Source: an uncultured Clostridia bacterium (lineage in GTDB: Bacteria; Bacillota; Clostridia; Oscillospirales; JAAYOS01). Taken from it: 64,000 nt of DNA. Where the stretch lies: NCBI GenBank assembly GCA_947593925.1, contig CANQDU010000010.1, forward strand, positions 1-64,000, in the 5' to 3' direction. The notes below the pieces were generated by a model, which saw nothing but the letters and a program-made list of their open reading frames with translations, was not told the origin of the DNA and ran no database searches. A program made the translations under genes and the position numbers. Positions 10,257-19,610 of the stretch are shown piece after piece (within the stretch, counting starts at the first letter, position 1; every line of letters starts with the position of its first letter).

Positions 10257-10514
10257 TTACTTTGCGCCGTATTTTCGCCGCGTCGCCTCGCCGCCGCGAA
10301 TGTGCCGCTCCGCCTTGTTCCGGGCAAGCACCTCGCTCACCTCGCCGTAGAGCGTCCTGTTGAACGCCGGCAGGCGTTCCGAGATGTCCTTGTGTACCGT
10401 AGACTTGCTTATTCCGTATCTCCTTGCCGCGTCGCGCACGGTCGCGCGGTTGGCGATAATGTAGCGCGCAAGCGTCTCCGCCCTCGTCTCTAAGTCCTTC
10501 TTCACCGCCGCCAC
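10257..10514 (-). CDS. spoIIID: Sporulation transcriptional regulator SpoIIID
   Basis: 85 aa; RYIIANRATVRDAARRYGISKSTVHKDISERLP. Confidence 0.92.
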   Translation of the reverse strand: MAAVKKDLETRAETLARYIIANRATVRDAARRYGISKSTVHKDISERLPAFNRTLYGEVSEVLARNKAERHIRGGEATRRKYGAK

Positions 10515-10539
10515 CTCTTCCGCGTATTGTTCGCTTGAA

Positions 10540-11073
10540 ATATATGCTTTGCTTCGGCGCGAAATGTGCTAGAGTCGGCGCGAAATGTGCTCGCTTCGCT
10601 GCGCACCCTTTCGCGCCGAGACTTTCACTTGAAATTGCGCAGGCGCAATTTCAAGTGAAGCCGCCGGACAGAGCGAAGCTCTGCCGGCGGCGGGCGCTCC
10701 GCTACGCGCCGAGTTTTTTGCCTCCGGCAAAAAATCGACGCATTCCCACGCGGTCGGCGACCGCGTGGGAGCCCTTTTAAATAAAATGCTCGGGGCGAAT
10801 GAATCGCCCCTGCGCGAAGTTGCTTGCCGTAGGCAAGCAACTTCAACCGCGCGAACAGGCGCGGACGCCGCCTTTGGCGGCGTAGACAGTCGGAAGCGGT
10901 AGAGGTTCGAGGGCGCATTCTTGCCGCCGAAATTTACGGATTTGACTCTATTTCGCCGCCTTTGGCGGCGAAACTCTGCGAGGCCGGCGCGGAAAATTGC
11001 GGTCGCGGGCTTCGCCTGCTCCTTTACCGATTTGTCGCGAGTCGGCGGCGCAACTCTGCGAGGCTGTCGGCAA
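10540..11073. repeat. Mosaic palindromic repeat array (copy I)
   Basis: Ordered hairpins: TTCACTTGAAATTGCGC/GCGCAATTTCAAGTGAA, GCCGCCGGaCAGAGC/GCTCTGCCGGCGGC, TTTTTTGCCtcCGGCAAAAAA, CCCACGCGGTC/GACCGCGTGGG, GGGGCGA/TCGCCCC, AAGTTGCTTGCC/GGCAAGCAACTT; modules recur at 36.7, 48.8 and 60 kb. Confidence 0.9.
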
Positions 11074-11110
11074 GCAAAAAAAGCGCCCGCCGTCGAGTGA
11101 CGGCGGGCGC
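11074..11110 (-). terminator. Rho-independent terminator
   Basis: Reverse strand GCGCCCGCCGTCactcGACGGCGGGCGCTTTTTTTGC. Confidence 0.85.
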
Positions 11111-11126
11111 AATGTACCGCGATCTG

Positions 11127-11555
11127 CTATTCCTTTTCGTCGTTTGCCGCGAGAAGGCGGCCGATGCCCTCGTCTGTGTAGGAGAGGAGATGTCCGTAGC
11201 GGACGGCGATGTCGTGCCGGACGGCGTCGTAGGCGCCGCGCGCGACGGCGCCGCGCTTCTCCTCCTTGAGGGCGAGATATTCGCCGAGAGCGCTGTCATC
11301 CGCGTAGAATATCACGTTGAACTTCCCCCTGTTCATCGAGACGGGGAAGAGGTCGGTGAGAAGCGGGTCGTCCTCGACGTAGAACTTCACGCCGTACTTC
11401 TCCGCGAGCCGCCGAAACTCGGGAAGGAACGCATCCCGCTCATCCTTTGATGCGCAGGGGTGCGAGAGCGCAATCCGCTTCACGCCGGCGCGGACCATCT
11501 CGCAGAAGCAGTCCGCCGCGCCGAGGTGGTAGGAAAAGCCGTCTATCTTCATCAC
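11127..11555 (-). CDS. Hypothetical protein coupled to sugar isomerase
   Basis: 142 aa; 4-bp overlap with the upstream lyxose isomerase gene; no family recognised. Confidence 0.75.
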   Translation of the reverse strand: MMKIDGFSYHLGAADCFCEMVRAGVKRIALSHPCASKDERDAFLPEFRRLAEKYGVKFYVEDDPLLTDLFPVSMNRGKFNVIFYADDSALGEYLALKEEKRGAVARGAYDAVRHDIAVRYGHLLSYTDEGIGRLLAANDEKE

Positions 11556-12232
11556 TTCGCCTCGGGGTACTCGTTGCAGAGCAGACGGTAGGGCGGCTCG
11601 TCCTCCTCAATTTCCGGGAAGCGGCCTATCGGCTCGTAGAAGCGGTTGTCGGTGTTGTCGTCGTTAGTCATCGAGACCTCGCCGAGCAGGACGGGGCCGG
11701 TGCCCGGCTCAAGCTCGAAGTCGTGGTACATATAGCGGTATATCGTTATCGACTCGCCGGGGCGGAGGCGTACCTGCGTTCCGGCGGGGACAGTGCGCTC
11801 AACGCCGTCGCAGTGGACGGTGACGTCCGTATCGGCAAAGCCGCCCTCCGGCGTGGAGTTGTACACGCGAATGAGAACGTTCCCGCCGCCGCGGTTGATG
11901 ATGTCCTCCATCTTCGACCAGTGGAAGTGCATCGGCGCGGACTGCCCCTCCTTGATGTAGAGCAGCTTTTCCGCGTAGGTCTTTGTGTACTTAGGCAGCT
12001 TGACGTTGCCGTTGCGGAGCGTTATAAGCGAGAAGCCGACCTTGTCGAAGTTCCCGAGGCCGTAGTCGGTGATGTCCCAGCCGAGCATGTTGTCGCGGAT
12101 CTCGTCGTACTCGTGGCCCTTAGACTGCCACTCCTCCGGGGTGAAGTGGCAGAAGGGCGGCAGCTCAAAGCGGTGCTCCTTTATCATGGCTTCCATCTCG
12201 CGGAGAGCCGCGTTTATTTCCGAACGCTTCAT
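11552..12232 (-). CDS. D-lyxose/D-mannose ketol-isomerase family (cupin)
   Basis: 226 aa; PMHFHWSKMEDIINRGGG metal-binding cupin motif; ITIYRYMYHDFE. Confidence 0.88.
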   Translation of the reverse strand: MKRSEINAALREMEAMIKEHRFELPPFCHFTPEEWQSKGHEYDEIRDNMLGWDITDYGLGNFDKVGFSLITLRNGNVKLPKYTKTYAEKLLYIKEGQSAPMHFHWSKMEDIINRGGGNVLIRVYNSTPEGGFADTDVTVHCDGVERTVPAGTQVRLRPGESITIYRYMYHDFELEPGTGPVLLGEVSMTNDDNTDNRFYEPIGRFPEIEEDEPPYRLLCNEYPEAK

Positions 12233-12247
12233 TGTTATTCCTCCCTG

Positions 12248-14710
12248 TTATCTTATGTCGTAGACGCTGCGGACGCGGAGCCCCGTGGGATTGCCGCGAA
12301 GAACCTTCACACTCCGCTCGCCCGCGTTCATGTCGAAGTAGTTGTCCTCGAGAACGAGGTCGTCGGTTTCGTTCCTTATCTCGACGGCGCGGGCGTATGC
12401 GTCGGCGCGGACGACTATCTCGTCCCCCTCGAGCGAGACCGTGAGGTGCGGATCCTCGAAGCGGAACTGCTTCGGCGGCACGAAGAGCACCGTCCCGCCG
12501 GAGATGAGCTTTCCGTCCGCATAGCAGTCGTAGCTGACGTAGTTTGTGTAGAGGTCGGCGTCCCGCATATCCTCACGCTCGAGCCACACCGAGGAGAGCG
12601 GAGCCGCCTCGACATCCCCGCGTCCCTCGCGGAGGACGTTCCCTCCGGCATCGCGGAGCGCCCAGCGCACCTCGACGTGGGCGGGCGACATCGTCTCGTT
12701 TGCGACGTTCAGGCGTATCGACTTCTTTACCTCGTAGGGCTGAGCGTTGGGGTTCACGTCCTGCGTGAGGACGCTCTCCTCCTCGCAGGAGAGGAGCACC
12801 GGCGCGAAGAAACGCTTCTCGCTGTAGTGAAGCGCCTTCCAGCGCCCGAAGTAGTCTATCGAGGACCAACTCGCCACCGGCCAGCAGTCATTCAGCTGCC
12901 AGACGACCGCGCCCATGCAGCGTCCTCTGTTGCGGCGGAAGTGCTCCACGCCGTAGCGTATCGCGTCCGCCTGCATGAGCTGCGAAGCGTAGATGGCGGT
13001 GTCGAAGCTCGTCGGATAGAGGTAGGTCTGCTCCATGTAGTTCATTATCTTGCCGTTCGCGGCGGCGTTCCGCTGATGCTTCTCCATGACGTAGCTGAAG
13101 ATGTTGCGGTCCTCGGGAAGTGTGAAGGTCTCGCACGTCGCAAGCGACGGGAAGGACTGAAAGCCGAACTCGGAGACGTAGCGGAAGAAGAATTTCCTGT
13201 ACTCGGTAAACGGCTTGCTCCCGTGCCAGACGTCCCAGTAGTGGACGTCACCCCGGTTTTCGTCGTTCGGCTCGTCGAAGCCGCCGCCGGAGGACGGGCT
13301 TGCCGGCCAATAGAAGGTGTTCGGGTCGTACTGCTTCAGCACCTTCGGGATGATGTACTCGTACATCTTTATGTAGTCGGAGAGCTCCTTCGGGCTGTTC
13401 ACCCAGCTTCCGGACTTCACAAACATCTCCATTTCGTTGTTGCCGCACCACAGTCCGAGCGACGCGTGGTGGCGGAGGCGCTTCACGTTGTCCACGAACT
13501 CCGCCGTGATGTTCGCCTCAAAGTCCTCGGTGAGACGGTAGACGGCGCAGGCGAACATGAAGTCCTGCCAGACGACGAGGCCGAGCTCGTCGCAGATGTC
13601 GTAGAACGTGTCGGAGGGGTAGTGGCCGCCGCCCCAGACGCGGATGCAGTTGTGGTGCGCCGCCGCCGCGTCCTCAAGCAGACGGCGGGTGCGCTCCGGC
13701 GTCACGCGGGGGAGGATGTTGTCCTCGGGGATGTAGTCTGCGCCCATCGCGAAGATGCAGACGCCGTTGACTTCGTGGCAGAAGCTCTCGCCCCACTCGT
13801 CCTTCTCACGGCGCACCGTCATGGTGCGGAGACCTATCCGCCGCTCCCATGTGTCGAGCGTGGCGCCGCCGCAGAGAAGCTCCGCGCGGACGGTGTAGAG
13901 CGGCTGCTCGCCGTAGCCGTTCGGCCACCAGAGACGCGGGGAGGGGATGGCGATATCGCCTAGCGCCTCCGCACCCTCGGCCGCGGCCGACGTTTTGCCG
14001 TCCGGGTCGGTGACGGTGACGCGGAGCGAAAGTCCGCTCTCCGGCGAGAGGTCGGTGACGGTGTGGTCGGAAAGCTCCGCCTCCGTCTCGAGGCGGAGAG
14101 AGACGCTGCCGTTTTCGTGCTTCTGCGTGACGTAGACGTTCTCAAAGCGCGCCCTTGTCCAGCCGAGAAGCGAGACCTCGCGCCATATACCCGCGTCCGG
14201 CAGGCGCGGGCCCCAGTCCCAGCCGAACATGCAGTGCGCCTTGCGGAGGTGCGGGAAGCCGCGCATCGCGTCCTCCTGACCGCCGATGGGGTCGCGCTCG
14301 TAGGCGTCCGCGACAAATTTCGTCGGCGAGCGGAGTATGACCGAGAGCTCGTTATTTCCCGCGCGGAGGACGCCCTTCACATCAAACTCCCATATACGGT
14401 GCATGTTCTCGACGTGGCCGAGCGGAGTGCCGTTGAGGAATATGTCCGCTACGGTGTCGATACCGTCGAAGCGGAGAAGTATGTGTTCCTCGGAAAGCAG
14501 CGCCTCCGGCGCGTCGAAGACCGTGCGGTACTCGAAGTCGTCATCCATCACCTTCAGCGCCTTCAGCTCGTTGTCGCGCCAGTACGGGTCCTCCATGAGA
14601 CCGCCCGCAAGGAGATCGTAGTACACGCTCCCCGGCACCGTCCCGGGGACGGACGCTCCCGTGCGGACGTTTGTTAAAGTCCAACTGCCTGTCAGCCGTT
14701 CGTTTATCAT
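12248..14710 (-). CDS. Glycoside hydrolase family 2, beta-mannosidase-like
   Basis: LTGSWTLTNV N-term, NCIRVWGGGHYPSDTFYDICDELGLVVWQDFMFACA, LWCGNNE, RYVSEFGFQSFPS catalytic region; start at 14710. Confidence 0.92.
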   Translation of the reverse strand: MINERLTGSWTLTNVRTGASVPGTVPGSVYYDLLAGGLMEDPYWRDNELKALKVMDDDFEYRTVFDAPEALLSEEHILLRFDGIDTVADIFLNGTPLGHVENMHRIWEFDVKGVLRAGNNELSVILRSPTKFVADAYERDPIGGQEDAMRGFPHLRKAHCMFGWDWGPRLPDAGIWREVSLLGWTRARFENVYVTQKHENGSVSLRLETEAELSDHTVTDLSPESGLSLRVTVTDPDGKTSAAAEGAEALGDIAIPSPRLWWPNGYGEQPLYTVRAELLCGGATLDTWERRIGLRTMTVRREKDEWGESFCHEVNGVCIFAMGADYIPEDNILPRVTPERTRRLLEDAAAAHHNCIRVWGGGHYPSDTFYDICDELGLVVWQDFMFACAVYRLTEDFEANITAEFVDNVKRLRHHASLGLWCGNNEMEMFVKSGSWVNSPKELSDYIKMYEYIIPKVLKQYDPNTFYWPASPSSGGGFDEPNDENRGDVHYWDVWHGSKPFTEYRKFFFRYVSEFGFQSFPSLATCETFTLPEDRNIFSYVMEKHQRNAAANGKIMNYMEQTYLYPTSFDTAIYASQLMQADAIRYGVEHFRRNRGRCMGAVVWQLNDCWPVASWSSIDYFGRWKALHYSEKRFFAPVLLSCEEESVLTQDVNPNAQPYEVKKSIRLNVANETMSPAHVEVRWALRDAGGNVLREGRGDVEAAPLSSVWLEREDMRDADLYTNYVSYDCYADGKLISGGTVLFVPPKQFRFEDPHLTVSLEGDEIVVRADAYARAVEIRNETDDLVLEDNYFDMNAGERSVKVLRGNPTGLRVRSVYDIR

Positions 14711-14921
14711 GCGTATCACTTCCGTTTCAAACTGCCGCGCGCGGCGCGGCATACTTTTACAAATAAATAATAAGTTCGCGGAGCGCCGGTGTCAATCGTT
14801 TTTTGCAAAAATCGTTTTGCGCGGGAAAGAATAAAGCGGGGCTTCTCCGCGTTGACTTCCCCCGCGCGAGGGTTTATACTTATGGTACAGTGACCGGCAA
14901 AAATACAAAGGAGGAATCTGC

Positions 14922-16904
14922 ATGATCATCTATGTCAACGCGGCCGCCCCGCGCGAGGGGAACGGCTCGAAGGAGCGTCCGTTCAAGCGCATCTCGGACG
15001 CGGCGCTTATCGCGCGCCCCGGCGACGAGGTAGTCGTCGCGCCCGGCGTGTACAGCGAGAACGTGGACCCGCAGAACGGCGGCACGGAGGACGCGCGGAT
15101 AGTCTACCGCAGCGAAGTCCCGCTCGGCGCGGTGATAACCGGCGCGGAGCCGGCAAAGTCGTGGACGCACTACGAGGGAAACACCTGGATGATGAGGGTG
15201 AATAACGGCGTCTTCGGCGCATACAACCCCTACACCACGATAGTCGGAGGCGACTGGTACTTTGCCACGGCAAAGCGCCACACCGGCGCGGTGTACCTCA
15301 ATAGCCGCCAGCTCTATGAGACCGAGACGCTCGAGGAGTGCCTCGAGGGGAAAGTATACGAGCCGTCGTGGGAGCCGGAGTGGTCGGTGTACAAGTGGTA
15401 CACCGAGCAGGACGGCGGCGAGACGGTGATATACGCGAACTTCCAGGGGAAGGACCCGAACGAGGAGGACGTCGAGATAAACGTCCGCCGCCGCTGCTTC
15501 ATGCCATCCAAGACCGGCGTGGGATACATAACCTTCTCCGGCTTCAAGGTCGAGAAAGCCGCGACGACCTGGGCGCCGCCCGCCGCCTTCCAGGACGGAA
15601 TGATCGGTCCTCACTGGTCGAAGGGCTGGATAATCGAGGACTGCGACATCTCGAACAGCAAGTGCTGCGGCATCTCGCTCGGCAAGTACTACGACCCGGA
15701 AAACGACCACTACTTCACGCGCAAGCACGTCAAGAGCCCGACGCAGATGGAGCGGGACGCGGTCTGCCGCGGGCAGTACCACGGCTGGCTCAAGGAGAAG
15801 GTCGGAAGCCACATCGTCCGCCGCTGTAACATCCACCACTGCGAGCAGACCGGCATCGTGGGACGGATGGGCTGCGTCTTCAGCACGATAGAGGACAACC
15901 ACATCCACCACATCAACAACATGCAGCAGCTCGGCGGCGCGGAGATATCAGGCATCAAGCTGCACGCCGCGATTGACGTCACCATGCGCCGCAACCACAT
16001 CCACAACTGCACGATGGGCATCTGGTGCGACTGGCAGGCGCAGGGCACGCGCATCACCGCCAACCTCCTGCACGACAACTATCCGCCCGAGAGCGCGGCG
16101 CGCGCCGCGGGCGGCATGATGAGTCAGGACGTGTTTGTCGAGGTCGGCCACGGCCCGACGCTCATTGACAACAACATTATGCTCTCGAAGGCGTCGGTGC
16201 GAATAGCGACCGAGGGCGTGGCGCTCGTCCACAACCTGATACTCGGCGCGTTCACCTCCGTCGGCGGCGGCACGGACGACCGCTATACCCCGTACCACAT
16301 CCGCCACCGCACCGAGGTCGCGGGCTTTATGACGATACTCCACGGCGACGACCGCTTCTACAACAACATCTTCGTCCAGAACTGGCCTGCGGAGAAGGCC
16401 GAGGAGAAGGTGGACATGGGCTTCCATATGGTGGAAAATCAGACGGTCGGCACGTCGGTGTTCAACGGGTATCCGACCTACGACGAGTGGATAGCGAACT
16501 TCAAGCTCGACGAGCCCGCGAACATGATGGAGCTTGCGAAGTGGCACTTCTCGCACCTGCCCGTCTGGGCGGAGGGCAACGCCTACCTCGGCGGCGCGCA
16601 GCCGTATGAGCACGAGAAGCACAACCTCGTCTGCGAGGACGGCGTGAAGGTGGCGCTCGCGGAGAAGGACGGCGCGTACTCGATAGACACGAATCTCTAC
16701 GACTTCCTCGGGGATTTCCGCTGCGGAATAGTCACAAGCGACGTCCTCGGGTACGCCTTCGAGCCGGAGCAGAGGTTCGAGAACCCGGACGGCACCGAGA
16801 TAGTATTCGACCGCGACTTCCTCGGCGAGCATCGCGGCACGGACGCCCTGCCGGGGCCGTTCGTCTCGCCGGACGAGGCGGCGGGGGAGATTTGGCGCGA
16901 CTGA
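14922..16904 (+). CDS. Right-handed parallel beta-helix repeat protein (DUF1565/pectate-lyase-like)
   Basis: 660 aa; N-term YVNAAAPREGNGSKERPFKRISDAALIARPGDEVVVAPGVY, repeated beta-helix coils (IRRCNIHHCEQTGIVG, IEDNHIHHIN). Confidence 0.88.
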   Translation: MIIYVNAAAPREGNGSKERPFKRISDAALIARPGDEVVVAPGVYSENVDPQNGGTEDARIVYRSEVPLGAVITGAEPAKSWTHYEGNTWMMRVNNGVFGAYNPYTTIVGGDWYFATAKRHTGAVYLNSRQLYETETLEECLEGKVYEPSWEPEWSVYKWYTEQDGGETVIYANFQGKDPNEEDVEINVRRRCFMPSKTGVGYITFSGFKVEKAATTWAPPAAFQDGMIGPHWSKGWIIEDCDISNSKCCGISLGKYYDPENDHYFTRKHVKSPTQMERDAVCRGQYHGWLKEKVGSHIVRRCNIHHCEQTGIVGRMGCVFSTIEDNHIHHINNMQQLGGAEISGIKLHAAIDVTMRRNHIHNCTMGIWCDWQAQGTRITANLLHDNYPPESAARAAGGMMSQDVFVEVGHGPTLIDNNIMLSKASVRIATEGVALVHNLILGAFTSVGGGTDDRYTPYHIRHRTEVAGFMTILHGDDRFYNNIFVQNWPAEKAEEKVDMGFHMVENQTVGTSVFNGYPTYDEWIANFKLDEPANMMELAKWHFSHLPVWAEGNAYLGGAQPYEHEKHNLVCEDGVKVALAEKDGAYSIDTNLYDFLGDFRCGIVTSDVLGYAFEPEQRFENPDGTEIVFDRDFLGEHRGTDALPGPFVSPDEAAGEIWRD

Positions 16905-17505
16905 GCGCCATCAGCGGGCGGAGCCCGCAACCGTCTAGCGGGGAAGCCCCGCATCCAAGCGGGCAGAGCCCACACCCGTATAGCGGGGAAGCCCCGCGGG
17001 CATTCGCGGGGTGACCCCGCGTCCCTAGGTAGAGCGGAGCTCTAACGACACTATACGGGGATTGCATCCCCGCACCCCGCGTTACTTTTTGCTCGCGCAA
17101 AAAGTAACCAAAAAGCGCGCAAAGGGGAGAAAACCAACGGTTTTCTCCCCTTTGTACCTCTCTTTCCTTAATCGGAAAGGATCTGCGACGCGGGACGTCC
17201 GTCCGTAGCTTAGTATCAGTGTCCACGCTTATACTTCCACCAGAACCGAAAGCTCCGTTTTCTCGGGATGCCTCTTCATTACGCTTATAGCGTGAGCGTA
17301 GGACCGGATTTTTGTATCTACTACGCAGGAACTGTTCGATGTTGTCGAATTGAGTGGGAAAGTTTGATGGTCTCCCCGGAAACTCACCCGGTCGGACGAT
17401 GGATTTGCTGGATACAGAGTGTCGTCCTGTTATGTGGGTCGTGGTGTTGTGTCTGTATTGGGAGAAGGATTATTAAGGGAGAGGGCGAAGCCCTCTCCCT
17501 TTCTC
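16905..17505 (-). repeat. Copy 2 (inverted) of the hairpin-armed interspersed element
   Basis: 17160-17500 aligns to the reverse complement of 27950-28270 at roughly 85% by eye; arms carry GTTACTTTTTG...CAAAAAGTAAC; fills the 3'-3' gap between two convergent genes. Confidence 0.88.
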
Positions 17506-17508
17506 GAC

Positions 17509-17817
17509 TTACAAATCGCTGCCGTGATGCTCGTCGTGATGCTCGCCCTCGTGATGATGGCTCTCCTCGGTGCAGTCGAGACCGCAGTGGTGATGATGGC
17601 TGTAATCCTCGCAGTCCTCCGGGCAGTCGTGATGGTGCTCAGGGTCGGTGCAGGTCGGGTCATCGCAGCCCATGCCGCTGACAAACGCCACCGTCGTCAC
17701 GCCCGGAGCGGACGACGCGGGCTGTCCGTCATTTACATCATTGGAGGTGCATCCGACGAGCAGCAGCAGACAGCAGAGGATCGCAACGCTGACGAAACGT
17801 TTTCCGATACTTTTCAT
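17509..17817 (-). CDS. His/Cys-rich lipoprotein, putative metal binding
   Basis: Signal peptide with lipobox LLLVGC; tail CDDPTCTDPEHHHDCPEDCEDYSHHHHCGLDCTEESHHHEGEHHDEHHGSDL; ATG 17817. Confidence 0.82.
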   Translation of the reverse strand: MKSIGKRFVSVAILCCLLLLVGCTSNDVNDGQPASSAPGVTTVAFVSGMGCDDPTCTDPEHHHDCPEDCEDYSHHHHCGLDCTEESHHHEGEHHDEHHGSDL

Positions 17818-17999
17818 AACAGTTTTCTCCTCTCCGAAATGCGTTTTGCGGACGCTTGTGCTTTTATACGCGCCCGTTGTTACGTGTATTATAGTTCCGG
17901 GAGGAGATGAAGTCAACGGCTCACACTATAAAATTTAAACAAAAACAAACCAAAAAACTCAAAGAAAATTGTGAATAAATAAAACGGACACCCGGAGGG

Positions 18000-19343
18000 T
18001 CAAAGCTTGCGATATATCGTCACCCACATCGTGATAAAGCACGCGAGCCCTCCGATGACGTTCGATATCGGCTCCGCGAGGAACACACCCTCTACGCCGA
18101 AGCCCATGTACGGCAGCGCGAGCGTCAGCGGAACGACTATCATCGCCTTCCGCAGAAGTGAGAAGAACACCGCCTGCTTCGCCTTGCCGAGCGCCTGGAA
18201 GGTCGTCTGTCCGACGAACTGGAACGCCATGAACACGAAGCCGAAGAAGTAGATGTCGAGCATCTCCGCGCCGACGGAGATGGTCTCCGCCTTGTCGGTG
18301 AAGATGCTTATCATCTGCTTCGGCAGGAGCAAGACGACTATCCACGCAAGGCAGGTGTACACCGTGCCGATGAGCGCGGTGAAGCGGATGCCCTCCTTGA
18401 CGCGCTCGTTCTTCCCCGCGCCGTAGTTGAAACCGAGGACGGGCTGCGCGCCGCTGTTTATGCCGGAGATGGGCAGCGACAGTATCTCGCGCACCGAGTT
18501 GAGAACGGTGAGAATGCCGACGTAGAGGTCGCCGCCGAAGGTCTGGAGCTGGTTGTTGCAGACTATTTGCACGAGGCTGTTCGTCCCCTGCATGACAAAG
18601 CCGGGTATGCCGAGCGTGACTATCCTCCGCGTGCGAGCGGCTTCTATGCGGATGCGCTTCCGCTCTATTTTCAGCAGCGCCTTCCTTCCCGTGAGGAAGC
18701 GGAGCACCCACACGGCGGAGACGCCCTGACTTATCACCGTCGCGAGCGCCGCGCCGCGCACGTCCATGTGAAAGACGAAGATGAACAGCGGGTCGAGGAT
18801 TATGTTGAGCGCGGCGCCGATGACCGTCGTGAGCATTCCTATCCTCGGGAAGCCCTGAGCGTTTATGTAGCCGTTGAGCCCGGTCGCGAACATCGAGAAC
18901 GCCGTGCCGAAGACGTAGATGCCGAGGTACTCGTCCGCGTACTTCACCGATAGGTCGCTCGCGCCGAAGAGATAGAGTATCGGTCGCCGCAGGAAGAAGC
19001 AGACGAGGAACAGCACCACCGACGATATGCCGAGCAGCGCCGCGACGTTGCCGAGGATGTTCTTAGCCTCATCCTCGTCGCGCTGACCGCGCGCTATCGA
19101 GAAGAGCGTCACGCCGCCGCTCGCAAAGAGGTTTGTGAACGCCGCGACGAGGACTATCACGGGAAAGGTTATCCCGAGCCCCGTGAGCGCTATGTCGCCT
19201 ATATCCTCGAGGTGGCCTATGTATATCCTGTCGACCACGTTGTAAAGGAGCTGGACTATCTGCGCGACGGTGAGCGGTATCCCCTGCGCGATTATCCGCT
19301 TTTTGACCGAACCCTGTGAAAAATCGTTGCCTGTGCTCTGCAT
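18000..19343 (-). CDS. MATE family efflux transporter
   Basis: 447 aa; 12-TM MatE pattern (PLTVAQIVQLLYNVVDRIYIGHL). Confidence 0.93.
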   Translation of the reverse strand: MQSTGNDFSQGSVKKRIIAQGIPLTVAQIVQLLYNVVDRIYIGHLEDIGDIALTGLGITFPVIVLVAAFTNLFASGGVTLFSIARGQRDEDEAKNILGNVAALLGISSVVLFLVCFFLRRPILYLFGASDLSVKYADEYLGIYVFGTAFSMFATGLNGYINAQGFPRIGMLTTVIGAALNIILDPLFIFVFHMDVRGAALATVISQGVSAVWVLRFLTGRKALLKIERKRIRIEAARTRRIVTLGIPGFVMQGTNSLVQIVCNNQLQTFGGDLYVGILTVLNSVREILSLPISGINSGAQPVLGFNYGAGKNERVKEGIRFTALIGTVYTCLAWIVVLLLPKQMISIFTDKAETISVGAEMLDIYFFGFVFMAFQFVGQTTFQALGKAKQAVFFSLLRKAMIVVPLTLALPYMGFGVEGVFLAEPISNVIGGLACFITMWVTIYRKL

Positions 19344-19610
19344 GAAGTCCTCCGGGTATATCCCGCCGTGAAGCGGAGCCTCACGGCGAAAAGCTCGCGT
19401 CCGACGTGCCGAAGCAAAGCCCGCGCGGCCTCGGACGCGTTTCTGTCAATATAATTATTATAGCAAAGCGCGGGAAAATTGCAACACCGCCGCGGGGCAC
19501 AATCCAAAGAATATGAAACCGCTTGCAAATGCCGCGGCATGAGGTTATAATTATTTGCAAAGAGCGCATCGCCCGCGCGGACTTCCCGCGCGGGACGCAG
19601 GAGGAATTAT

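Noticed and set aside
11447-13963. 838-aa plus-strand ORF
   Set aside because: Antisense shadow of the GH2 and isomerase genes; low-complexity Arg/Val/Leu composition and no motif.
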